Positions 1 to 10,915 of a DNA stretch of 64,000 nt are shown in pieces; within the stretch, counting starts at the first letter, position 1, and each line of letters begins with the position of its first letter. Below the pieces are notes generated by a model. That model was not told the DNA's origin. It did no database searches and saw only the letters and a list, made by a program, of their open reading frames with translations. This DNA is from Dysidea avara (taxonomy: Eukaryota; Porifera; Demospongiae; Dictyoceratida; Dysideidae), in assembly GCF_963678975.1 (NCBI RefSeq), contig NC_089280.1:19893863-19957862 (forward strand). Reading direction: 5' to 3'. Position numbers and translations under genes: made by a program.

Positions 1-837
1 ACTTAGAACTCTGTTACCAACTAAAGGATGGACCAAGCAACTTGACGAAAGAGTAAGAGGAATCACCAAGAAGTCATTGAGGTTGCCAAAAAGAACAGTC
101 ACACAGGACGAGAGTGATCTCTCCTTTGAGGAGGAATGTTTAAGACACCCTTACCAGGTGAAGTCATGGATGCGCTATATTGATCACAAGAGTTCATCAC
201 CGAAGGCTGTAGTCAACCTTGTGTATGAGAGGGCACTAAAGCAGTTACCAGGAAGGTGTGTAGTGTAACAACATGACGGTGATGTGTATTGCAGTTGTCT
301 GTTTAGTTACAAGTTGTGGTATAACTACCTCAAGCTGAGGAGAAGACAAGTGAAGGGAAAGTAAGTCTGTTTTAGATATAAGCACATCATATGTGTTCAA
401 GGCAGACATGTATATCTTGTCACTGTCCATTATAATTGTGAGGGGTCCGCAACTCAGAAATATCAAGGTTTCAAATCACAGCAATTTTTTAGTATAATCA
501 GAAATTTTGGCAAACAAAATGTTTAGCATTTACTTAAATAAATTGCAGAGTTTAGTTTGACGAAATGCATCTCTAATAATGTGGAGTCCCCATACTGGTG
601 AAATAGCTATAGCTTTGTGTTGGATTTGATGAAGCTCATGCCTAACACCCCTTGAGAGTGTGTATGTGACTGGATTTAAAAGCGGATCCAAATTGCACAT
701 TGAAAGTTTCGAGAAAAACAGTTGTAAAGATTAAGATATTATAAATTGCCAAGGGAATTCGAAGTGAGCACATGAGATGCACCAATTTATTAGCTATCAG
801 ACTACTTTTACTTGTAGCTGCTTATAGAGTTTCCTTC

Positions 838-1110
838 CAAATAAGATAGACAATCTGAGCAGTTGGACAAGTGAAAGAGTATCACAAGTGTTCACAAAGG
901 GGCGAGAAGCAGGGGCAAGAAGTTAGATTTCCAAATGGAGGTAGACCACGATTGAAGTCCAGACACAAGGTTACAGGGCTGTACTGGCTCCTTAGTGGCT
1001 GATATGCAGCAAAAAATAACCACACAGAAAAATGTTTGTTCAACTGTACAAGTCCATCCACTGATTTTCGTGAAGCCAGGTCCTGCAGAAGGCTAGAAGC
1101 CACTTACAAA
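838..1110 (+). repeat. Dispersed repeat, copy 1 (in SYF1 intron)
   Basis: This stretch of the SYF1 pseudogene intron resembles 37617-37900 inside a BEN-gene intron. The two share a 27-nt identical core (985-1011 and 37765-37791, beginning TGGCTCCTTAGTGG) and several looser blocks on both sides, such as GACAATCTGA and CACAGAAAA. Both copies have the same orientation. It has the size of a SINE, but I see no clear A/B box or poly-A tail, so the class is left open. Confidence 0.6.
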
Positions 1111-3265
1111 CACAAGTATTATACATCCACACCAAAATTTCTGTTTAGACTGGTATCTTGTCACGGATGCAAAAAAAAAAGAAACACATTCATAACCAAC
1201 CTGTCAGCAGCAGCGATTATAAACTAATCGGATTGTAGGTAAGTGTGTAATTCTACAATGCATGTATACTATAAAAGACTGAACGCTGGAAACAAGGCAT
1301 ACACTAACATCTGAACCTGGTAGAAAGCTAACTTGATAGACAGCAGTAGTTGACGTATTAGTGAACTGCAACAGCCTCTACACATGTGAAAATTTATCCA
1401 CATAAATCATTTCCTTTTGTAATATTTTATAGCAACTGACATTCTCTGCACCTGTTGGGTTATAACATGATTAATACCATACTGTAGGTATATTACTGAT
1501 CCGGCCTATGAAGATGTCAACAATGCTTTTGAACGAGCACTGGTCTTTCTACATAAGGTAAAGGTGTTAGCTCCTTCTGTTCTAAAATCCTAGATTTTTA
1601 TTGTATTGGAATTCCTATGCATGAATATCTAAAGGTCTGTTTTAACCTATAGATGCCTCGTATTTGGAGTGATTATTGCACATTTCTGGTAGATCAGAAC
1701 AAGATAACAAGGACACGACATGTGTTTGATCGTGCCCTGAGGGCTCTACTGACACAGCACAGGAGGGTGTGACCACTGTATCTCAAGTTTGTCCGCAACC
1801 ATGACATTCCAGAAACTGCCATCAGGGTGTATCGACCATACATGATGGTATATGATATCGTTTAGGTGAACAAAACATGTTACCATGGAGGTTTATATAA
1901 TGTGCATTTGTATTTCTAGGTTTTGGGGAGTTGACTATCTGTAGAGTATTCTTATAATTGAAAAAAATATATATATAACTGGACTTAGAACTTGTGGCTT
2001 AATGAGTTTTTGTTACAAAGAATAAGTAGGATCTTTTATCAGCTGGCCATGGAATAAATCTTTTGCTAAACATTGTATTCAATGACTTCTAGTGTGTCAC
2101 AAAATTAAATAAATTTGATGTCACATGCATTACAATTTCATAAGTGTTGCAATGTGACTGTACAGGATTTGTAACTGTTCTTCTTTTCAATAGCTGGTAC
2201 CAGAAGATGCTAAGGAATTTATTGATTATTTGATAAAGATTGGGTGGCTGGATGAAACAGCTTCAAAACTAGCTGAGATTGTGAACAAGGTAAGCGTGTC
2301 TAACTTAATAGGGTGCTAATCCTTTAACAAATCTTTTTAGGAAAATTTCTTCTCCAAAAAGAGAAAGAGTAAACATGAGCTATGGCATGAACTTTGTGAG
2401 TTAATTGCCAAGAACCCTGAAAAGGTAAGAGTAATGTATGCTTTCCTCACTTGACTGGCTGTCAATGGTTACTACTCCAGTCATCCATTGTGTTCTATGC
2501 TGTGTAGGTAACGTCATTGAAAGTTGATGCTATCATTTGTGGTGGACTGAAAATCGAGGTTTACTGACATGATCGGTCAATTGTGGTGCTCCCTAGCTGA
2601 CTACTATATCAGAGGAGGACACTTTGAAAAGGTGCAGTATTAGAACAATCCTTTTTGCTGTTCAAATAAGTGATGGTTAAGATTTGGATAATTGAGGTCT
2701 TACCGTACTGTATATAGTGTGTGTCTGTCTATCGGTATAGTATGTACCATCCCCCCTTTAATAAAATGCTATATGTGTCATGTGACATTAACACCCTTAT
2801 AGGCTAGGGACATATATGAAGAAGCCATTCAGACAGCCACAACAGTGAGAGACTTCGGACAAGTTTTCGATGCCTATGCTCAGTTTGAGGAGAGTATGAT
2901 TAATACCTTAATGGAAAGTGGTGGAGAAATGGGCAAGATGAACGAAGGTGGTGAGCAATGTTACCACATCCACTAGACTCCCAACTGATATCGTAAATAA
3001 GATAACTTATTAAGATAATAGTAAATCTTTGTAATCTATTGTAAATCAACCACAGTCAGATGGGAAAGGTATCCAACTATTGGTAAGTGATAAACTTTCT
3101 GAGTGAATAAGCACTGTTTGACTTTATATGGAATTCTATGATATCACACCATAATTATTACAATAAAAGGGTATTACTTATTGGAATATAAGTATAGGTT
3201 TTACGATAACCAGAAGTGATATAAATGATCGTGGCTACACACTACCATGTTGAATATAATCCCCA

Positions 3266-3535
3266 CAGGTGATTCTGAGGGGGGGGGGGGCTGAAAAATA
3301 AGTCTTGGGGGGAAAGTTGCAGTATAGATTAGCATTGTTATTTTTAGCATTTTTCATGTTTTTAGCATAAATTTTAGGCTGTTTTCAACCCTTCAAATTG
3401 AAAAAATCCTGCAGCTTCTGGGGGTTGCACCCAGCCCTGAAATTCTACTTTATATTACAGCCGTACAATGTTGTACCTTACCTCCCCCCCCCCCCCCCCC
3501 CCCCATTTTGTAGGTCAGGTCTAGAATCACCACTG
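3266..3535. mobile_element. Possible MITE with G/C homopolymers
   Basis: The stretch between two SYF1 exons is bounded by imperfect inverted ends. The left end reads CAGGTGATTCTGAGG and the right end, on the other strand, reads CAGTGGTGATTCTAG. Just inside lie a run of about 12 G at 3279-3290 and 21 C at 3484-3504. No target duplication could be fixed. A short non-autonomous DNA element is the simplest reading. Confidence 0.35.
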
Positions 3536-4188
3536 GACCCCTACTAGATTCACTTTGTAATGCCAAGACTTTAAGGTAGAACAAAGCTATGCATACATTA
3601 GAGCTGAGAGGTTAACATTAAGTGTTGACAATTTTGACTGCAAACAAATAAGCTTCAATTTTTTTTTCTTTACAAGGGCAATTGACAGAATACTTCCTTG
3701 GTTGATATTCTGGCCACAGAAAAATGTTGCAACACTCCATGGCCATAGAGCAAAATGGACAAGTCTCGAAGCAGGACCTATGTACTACCAGAAAAATATG
3801 AAATGTTTGAATAGCAATTTAGACATATTGTATGAACAATAATTCAGATGAACTGTTGGAATAATTTCCCAAAGATACAAGTACAAACATGTATGCTACA
3901 TTTATGTATGTAGTACAAAGTGTCAATTGATGTTATTGTGTTACTGTAGATGATATTGATCTTGAATTAAGACTGGCCAGGTTTGAACACCTGATGGACC
4001 GGTGACCATTTTTATTAAGCAGGTACGTAGTAAGACTGTATTAATACTCCTTGAGAAATCTGATGTTGTGCTTTCTGTAGTGTTCTGTTGTTACAAAATA
4101 CTCATAATGTTAATGAATGGTTGAAGAGAGTCAAACTGTTTGAAGGGAAACCACAAAAAGTGTGTAATTACACACATGCACGTATGCA

Positions 4189-4205
4189 TGCACACACACA
4201 CACAT
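4189..4205. repeat. (CA)n microsatellite
   Basis: Short CA dinucleotide run directly after the SYF1 exon ending near 4159. Confidence 0.7.
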
Positions 4206-4850
4206 ACATTTGCTCATCCCTTTTTTAACCTATGTTTATTTACTAGACAGATGCAAACAGCATCGTGGGGCGAGCCTGATGACTTTGAAGTATTGATGGA
4301 AGTGCAAACTACTATAGACCTCACGAGTTGTATGAATAGTTCATATTGCTGATGGATTTTACCTGTATCAGTACAAGCTTGATGCTTTTATTGATAAGTC
4401 AACTGTAGGATCTAAGGAGATCTAAAAGAAACCATAATAAGCTATTTGGGAATTCAGGAAGTTGGACATTCTTTAGCTATTACACTTAGTTTGTTATAGT
4501 ATAGCTAGTTGCATGTAGATTTTTTGGTACTCGGTACAAATAAGAATGAAATAACTTGCTAGAAATCAATGTGTTAATTAGCTATAAAGGTGAAATAAAT
4601 ATGATAATTACAATTATAACATTAAATTGCGTAGGGATTTGTGGGGAGGGCAGTGCATTTCTAGTTCTTTCAATTCTCCTCTGCTCCGCTGTCATCCCTG
4701 CTCTTCGCCGTCTCATATACTCCCTGTCTCTACACCTTCTTCTTTCCGCATCTTCAGGGGTTTCTCTATCTCTTCTACGCCTTTACTGCTCTCTCCTGCG
4801 TCGAAGGCGTTCATCTGCATCCATTGCACGTGGCTGGGCAGTAACGAGGG

Positions 4851-5160
4851 CAGTAATCTACGCCGGTAAATGCCGTGATATGGTCCATTACACATCGCCA
4901 AATATGGGAAAGCAGTAATCTAGGCCGGTAAATCCCGTGATATGGTCCATTACACATCGCCAAATATGGGAAAGCAGTAATCTAGGCCGGTAAATCCCGT
5001 TATATGGTCCATTACACATCGCCAAATATGGGAAAGCAGTAATCTAGGCCGGTAATTCTCGTGATGTGGTCCATTACACATCGCCAAATATGGGAAGGCA
5101 GTAATCTACGCCGTTGATTTATCGTGATATGAAATCATTACGCTGGAGCAAGTGTAAGGT
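4851..5160. repeat. 62-bp tandem repeat, about 4.7 copies
   Basis: The unit starts CAGTAATCTA at 4851, 4913, 4975, 5037 and 5099, a constant spacing of 62 bp. Copies 2-4 are almost identical; the first and last diverge. Each unit holds GGTCCATTACACATCGCC. The TCCATTACAC core appears twice more downstream (near 5200 and 5245), so an older array probably ran to about 5265. It sits between SYF1 exons at 4159 and 5310 and is part of an insertion there. Confidence 0.9.
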
Positions 5161-6004
5161 ATCCGCTTTATATCGTAATTTATTGTCGTATTACGGGTCC
5201 ATTACACATTGACTCCGTTTCTTATCGTAATTTTTTGTAAACGGGTCCATTACACCGTTGACTCGTTAGTGTGGGGCTCGCTCAGGCTCGCCCCAATCAC
5301 CCATTTCAGATCATCAACAGTTACACTGAAGCAGTGCAGACAGTTAGCATCGACAAAGCAGTTGGAAAACCTCATGTGATGTGGGTAGAATTTTCAAAGT
5401 TCTATAAGAACAACGGACAACTTGCAGAGGTCAGCCACTCCCATTTTAGCATGTCACCTTTGCTGCAGTGCCCTAGCCAAGCTTGTTAAGCATTCATTAC
5501 TATACTAAGTATGGTGAAACTATGATGAAACATCACCTAATTTTTAACATGACCACCTCAACAAAGGCAATCCATCTAACCTGGAAAAAACTCATTAGAA
5601 CAAGTCATGTTAGGCACATAGCTAAGTGTACTTCATGGCCGCTTTAATGATTTTTTAGCCAGAAACTATGTTTTTGTGGTTTCATTGATGACCCTTTTAA
5701 TGAGATTTCACTGTCTCATATACTTAAAACAATTCTTGGGATATTTTGAACACTGAATTACTACTGTTCTTCCTACGTAGGCTATTAGAGAAGGTTGTTA
5801 AAGTTCCTTTCCATACTGTTGATGATCTTGCTACATTGTGGTGTGAATTTGCTAAGATGGAAATCCGTCATGAGTATGTGTGTGCCTTACTTGAACAACT
5901 GGATCCCAAAATGTGTTTGTTTTTACAGGAATTATGACCGAGCATTGCGATTGATGCAGAGAGCCACAGCCATGCCACCTCGTAAAGTACAGTACTATGA
6001 CAAG

Positions 6005-7527
6005 GTGAAAAACAATAATGCATTGCTTCAGTTAATGTGCGTGTGAAAGAGAGGTGTGAAGTTTTTCAGACAAGCAGCAGTGATTTCAAAGATACTTGTA
6101 CCATCAAATATAGGATGAATTTTTTCATCAAAAATGAAATGCACATATAGTTTATGTCCCTTGAAATGTTGTACATATGTGCATGCATTAGTAACTGTAT
6201 TTTATTTGTTGTATTCTATATATTAGAAAAAATAACACTCAGTCAAAATAGAAAAAGTAACAGCTTAGTTTGTAATACACTGTGTCAGTCAATCAGTTAC
6301 CACTAAGCCTTGATCTGGTTGTTATTTAGGCTGCGAGGGATTTGCTGGTATATACACACAAAGCCCGAGGGCTGCGGGGTGTATGATATCAGCAAATACC
6401 AAACAGCTGTGGTATAAGTGATATATATCACGTGGGGCGCACTCACCTAATAGGTGAAAGAACTACTGAGAGCTCATCCCGTTTGTTTTATACAATAGCA
6501 TCTGAAGATTGATCGTGGTTTTAATAGTGTGGGCTAATAGCCATCAGAACATTATCCGTATGTTAAAACATCATTAATACGTTACTAATCTTCAACACAC
6601 AATGTTAGAAAACTTGCAATTATGGAATGGAGTTTATATTGTTATCAGTTTTGTACTAAGTTAAGCCAACTATCTTCACTATTGGGACAGTAAGTTTTTA
6701 AGTTAAGTACTTAGGACTGTAAGTTACTAACCTATTTCAGCATAGCAATAGTAGTTTTTACATTCTGTGGTCTGTTCAAAGGCTGATACGTGGTGGGTAG
6801 AAATACACATCCATGATCGCTCAAACAATTATTTTGTGCCTTCATTATCCTTTACTAACAGCTACAATACAAAGCTCTATGTCGCTCAATATAATGAGTC
6901 AAAGCGTATCATTTCTTTGGACTGGCTGGGCATCAAAGTCATTGGCAAACCGCTTTCCCATGATATTTCCCGGGAAGTATGCAAGTTAAATCCCGAACGA
7001 CGCCTTTGAACACCCACGCTAAAGTGGTATATATTAAGAACAGTTAGTTTACTAGTTTAAGGCTTGAATAAACTTCTAATATGGCTCCTGTTTGCATGCA
7101 TTCTGGTATACAGTGTTTCATGATAGTGTGTACTTTAGTTGATGTACGTAGTTGGGCCGGCTTGAATGAGGATATACTGCAACTTGAAGGTGTGGTCAAT
7201 GTATGCTGACCTGGAAGAAAGTCTTGGCACTTTTGAGGTTAACAACTGTGCTATATTTAGATCCTTATAAGGGAATGGACCTCATTTAAAAATAGTATTA
7301 TATCAATGTGATTAATCTTACTCCCCCTCCTAAAAGAAAGTTAGGTGTATTCATTTCTCCTTATGACTTACTCTTATTTCTTGTAGCAGTTAGTCACAAG
7401 CTAACATTATTAAACTTGTACTAGACTTTAAACCAGGACCTTCTTGGCCTTTGTTAGAATGTGATGTCAACTTATTTGATCCAGCTGGGCATCAATAAAT
7501 TATGCTGTTTCATTTTTGTTACTGCAG
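6005..7527. other. SYF1 intron replaced or expanded by repeats
   Basis: This interval should contain the SYF1 exon that follows the ALPARRAEYFD-like segment, but I cannot find it. It holds a 56-bp hairpin at 6341-6396 (arms TTTGCTGGTATATACAC and its near complement) with GC-rich loop GCCCGAGGGCTGCGG. A short open stretch of unknown origin, 6767-7009, has no recognisable domain. I read it as a repeat insertion that removed or displaced one exon. Confidence 0.5.
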
Positions 7528-7654
7528 AGCACTAAGGCTGCATACAACAGAATTCTGGACCTCAAAATAGCTAGTCCTCAGATCATCTTCAACTATGGTC
7601 TCTTTCTTGAGGAAAACAAGCACTATGAAGAGGCATTTAAAAAATCAACTGCCA

Positions 7655-8014
7655 TTTTATTCCTTAATTATTGGCAATCGCAATAGTACCAAATATTTCT
7701 TCTTGAACACAGTAGTAAGGTGTTAAACATCATTTTGAAACTAAGTTATTGTGAGCTTCAGAAATAGCTGTTGTGACAGTTACTTTTGCTGGACAATCAA
7801 GACTAACCTAGCTACATCTGCAAAACCATCATGGGGAAGATACCTGGTACAGATTTTAACATTAGAGACTACAGTGGCTCAATAAATTCTACTTTATCTG
7901 ACTATTGACTACTAAGACTACACTTCTGCTAGTGATGGCTGAGTTGGTATGATGTATTAAATCAGTGGCAGCTGTAGCCAACTAGCATATAATTCACTCT
8001 AAAATATAATAGTA
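7655..8014. other. No recognisable gene
   Basis: AT-rich sequence after the last visible upstream SYF1 exon. The HAT-repeat reading frame is lost soon after 7654. No splice-linked coding segment was found. Confidence 0.5.
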
Positions 8015-8233
8015 CAGTGGAACCTTGATTATCCGAACTAATTGGGGGGAAGGGTGTTCGGATAATCGAAAGTACATAAGATCGAAAATCCATACATTTA
8101 TATACTGAGCTTTGCTCAACTACTCTAATAAAGCATACACTTTTTGACAAAATACCGTAATTGAGCAGTCGATTTGGTGTTCGGGTAATTGAGAGTTCGG
8201 TTAATCGGTGTTTGGATAATCGAGGTTCCACTG
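8015..8233. mobile_element. Pogo/Tigger-like MITE
   Basis: 219-bp element with terminal inverted repeats. It starts CAGTGGAACCTTGATTATCC and ends with the near complement, GGATAATCGAGGTTCCACTG. It is flanked by TA at 8013-8014 and 8234-8235. The TIR (CAGTGGAACCTYGATTATCCGAAC type) and TA duplication fit the pogo branch of Tc1/mariner. It has no coding capacity. Confidence 0.85.
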
Positions 8234-10915
8234 TATAAGTTAAATAGAACCATGCTTTGATTATGATCTCCTATTATAGCCATAGCAGAAAGTATTGTAA
8301 TCTGGCTGAAGAAAACAAAACCCACAACTAAAACTTTGGAGATGCAATCCAAAATTGAACCACTTCTTGCTTCAGGAAAAGGAGGAACCCCCTCTAGAGC
8401 AGTGTTAAACAATAGGCATACTTACATAGACATAATTTGTGTTGCTAGTAATGTGTAACTCCTGAAAGAAATGGGTCTGCTTTTGATTAAACATGATGGC
8501 TAAGTATTAGTTAAAAGGAATACAGCCTCCCCCCCCCCCCCCCCCATATCCACCCTGATGAGCATCCCACAATGGTAGGGGGAATTGATTTGTGAAAGTT
8601 GATTTTTCAGTTTGCGGACCCTACCTTTGTATCTGTTAAAACTACATGACAATTCCTGATATGCAACATAATTATATACTCAGTAAATATGATTCAGTCT
8701 GGGAAAACCGGTCTTTCCCCTTATTTGAAAGCATCAAGAAATGCCGGTTTTAAGTATTTAGTGTGTTGTAGCTCACCAATAGTTGAAGCTATTTACTTCC
8801 AGAGCATCCACTGTGCAAGTAGCCAACAACTACATTTTAAATAGTTTTTAAACTGAGGTTGACTGTATCAGGCAATATCCAAAAGGGGTGGGAGACGGAG
8901 GCCCGGAAGGAGGGCAATAGGCTGTTCAAAAATTGAAAAGGAAGGCGTAGGGATGAATTAGGCCAAGTTATGGACCATTCAGGTCTCAAATGTGGTTATA
9001 ATGAAAGGAAATTTACAGTAGGGGTCTTTATTCAACACGACAGAGCTGTACAGCCACATACAGCCATCCCCATGTTGACCAGAGCTCCATTAAGGCCCCA
9101 CACTGCACATACGGATCGCCACTGGGCTTGGGAAAAGCAGCAAAAACAGACCACCCAAGTCTAGCTGATTTTGATTGTGAAATTAGATAGTTTATTCTAG
9201 TAGGTTTGTTTTCTTGGTGAAAACTCAAATCTGCTGACATGGGTAGTAAAATTGGTTTTCCCTGACCCAGTCACAAATATTGCATACTCGTTCACCTTAT
9301 ATGTGCATCATAAATCACATGTCCAAGTACAGATTATAACTTGCAGCAGTCAATCCACACCATTTGTTAGGAATTTACTTACACACCATATACATAAAGA
9401 ACTTTGTGTGGGAGTATCAAAGCAAAAAAGTGTTCTATATTTGCCATAAAAGCCCAAGTGTTCTATATTGGGCAGTTATAGAACACTTTAATAGACCACA
9501 GTTCTATTTCAGGTAGTTATAGAACTGCCAGGTCCATTTTGTAGGCTGATAGCCTACTTTGAGTGAGTATTCACTCATTCTGGCCAGTACAACCAATCAA
9601 CCAAGCCAGTATAGGCTGATAGCCTGACTGCACTGGTGGCTGACTAGTCAACCCAACCAGTAAGAGCAAAACCACTGGATTTAATTTATAGACACACTTG
9701 AAGATTTTGATGATGGTTGCTTGTGGTCAGCAGCAGTGAACATTCTTATTACATTTTGCTCACATAAACAGACGAGTCCTAAGAATATCACGGAAATAAA
9801 GTTCCACAATTAAAAACTTTTGGTATTGAGAAGACGGACTAGACTCACAAAACAACTAATGAAGGTGCAACACAGGCGAAACACAGGCGCAATGCCTGTT
9901 CTACTGATGATAACACTCCTCCGTGAATTTCTAATTGTTTCGTGTGTCTTGTGTACCTCAAGTTGACAGTTCTGTATACCAGATAAAGCATTGCCTTTCG
10001 CCTCATGCTATATTTGTCTCTCGCCCACTCTTTTCATGCTATATTTCCCATATAGCACTCGCGGCAGTGCCATAATGAATTTACAGGCCACATCATGAGT
10101 CTTTATCCATTGGTAGGCCTGAGTCAAATTTGCTCAAAATTTTGCCCAAAATCCTTTCAGGAATTACCATTTCACCTATTATACTCTTCAGTATTATGCT
10201 TGTGTTATGCTCGTAGGTTAGCAACATTTCTTACAGTTGTCTTGGAACATTTTAATCAGTGAAGGCTCTATTGGAGTATGATATTTCACTGCTAAGTGAC
10301 TGTTCTACTAGAGAGTATCGATTTAAGGAGATATGTACAATGCATATAAGTGCTCTATAGTTCCACTGACTGTTCTATTAGGGAGTATCAATCTATTTTC
10401 ATGTAAATTAACTCCTAGTTTGAAATATCCAGGAAATATGCTAGCATGCTGGCAGCACTCCATATAATATGCTTTTTATTATGTTGGCATGTTAGACACA
10501 GCCCTACCCACTGGACACACACTTTCCATTGCATTTGTCTTAAGAAACATGTCCCGTGCTATACTGGAAATGGCATAGGGTATGTGACTCAACATTTCCT
10601 TTCAAGAATACAAGTGAGGGACATGCCATGAAGCTCATGTGTTTCCTTTGCATTGGGGAATATGACTTTTTCAGTGAGGTCTATGCATGTAGTCCAAACC
10701 CTCCATACCTTTTAAGATGCACAAGATTCCTTATCTGATCTCAATATCATGGTATGGGTACTAGTATATTTACATCTGCTCATATGCAACTATATGGCTA
10801 CTTAGGAAAAGTAGACATTTGATAATGAAAATAATTAATAAAACATATGACACTTGCAGTCATTAAAGCCATAAAATAGTGCAAAATAGTAAAGGTAAAA
10901 TTAATTGCTACTGTA
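8234..10915. other. Intergenic, repeat-rich, no gene seen
   Basis: Holds a 17-C run at 8529-8545 and short imperfect palindromes built on TAGGCTGATAGCCTA near 9540-9625. It also holds a dispersed repeat at about 10080-10420 that recurs near 48290, 56480 and 58650. Short open stretches here have no domain and no splice context. Convergent transcription from SYF1 and the NLR gene would end in this gap. Confidence 0.5.
10080..10420 (-). repeat. Dispersed repeat with CTCTAATAGAACAGTCA motif
   Basis: On the minus strand this copy shows the AATAGAACAGTCA core twice, plus a segment rich in CATAATAGGTGAAA and GGGCAAAATTTTGA. Related copies lie at about 48290-48600, 56480-56780 and 58640-59100. The motif also appears alone near 18375, 57300 and 62775. 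Class unknown. Confidence 0.65.

Larger units (their letters stand above)
1..7654 (+). pseudogene. SYF1/XAB2 pre-mRNA splicing factor, decayed 5' and middle exons
   Basis: Intron-containing remnant of the HAT-repeat protein SYF1 (human XAB2), a scaffold of the Prp19/NineTeen spliceosome complex. Exons that align in order with XAB2 are about 1-255, 307-360, 1488-1557, 1653-1847, 2194-2289, 2341-2424, 2508-2631, 2803-2947, 3950-4022, 4081-4159, 5310-5429, 5781-5873, 5929-6004 and 7528-7654. Most keep GT/AG borders, so this is not a processed copy. Recognisable pieces include SYKLWYNYLKLRRRQVKGK, DPAYEDVN and DLELRLARFE. It is broken. TGA at 1770-1772 replaces the Trp of the RIWPLYL motif. Exon 2508-2631 is 124 nt and needs a one-base correction near 2567. 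TGA at 4003-4005 replaces an Arg. The exon expected between 6004 and 7528 is not seen, and no in-frame ATG precedes exon 1. Family assignment is firm. Pseudogene status is strong, although a functional copy elsewhere cannot be seen. Confidence 0.85.

Noticed and set aside
4556..4918. 120-codon plus-strand open frame
   Set aside because: It runs into the 62-bp tandem array and sits in an insertion between SYF1 exons. No domain seen.
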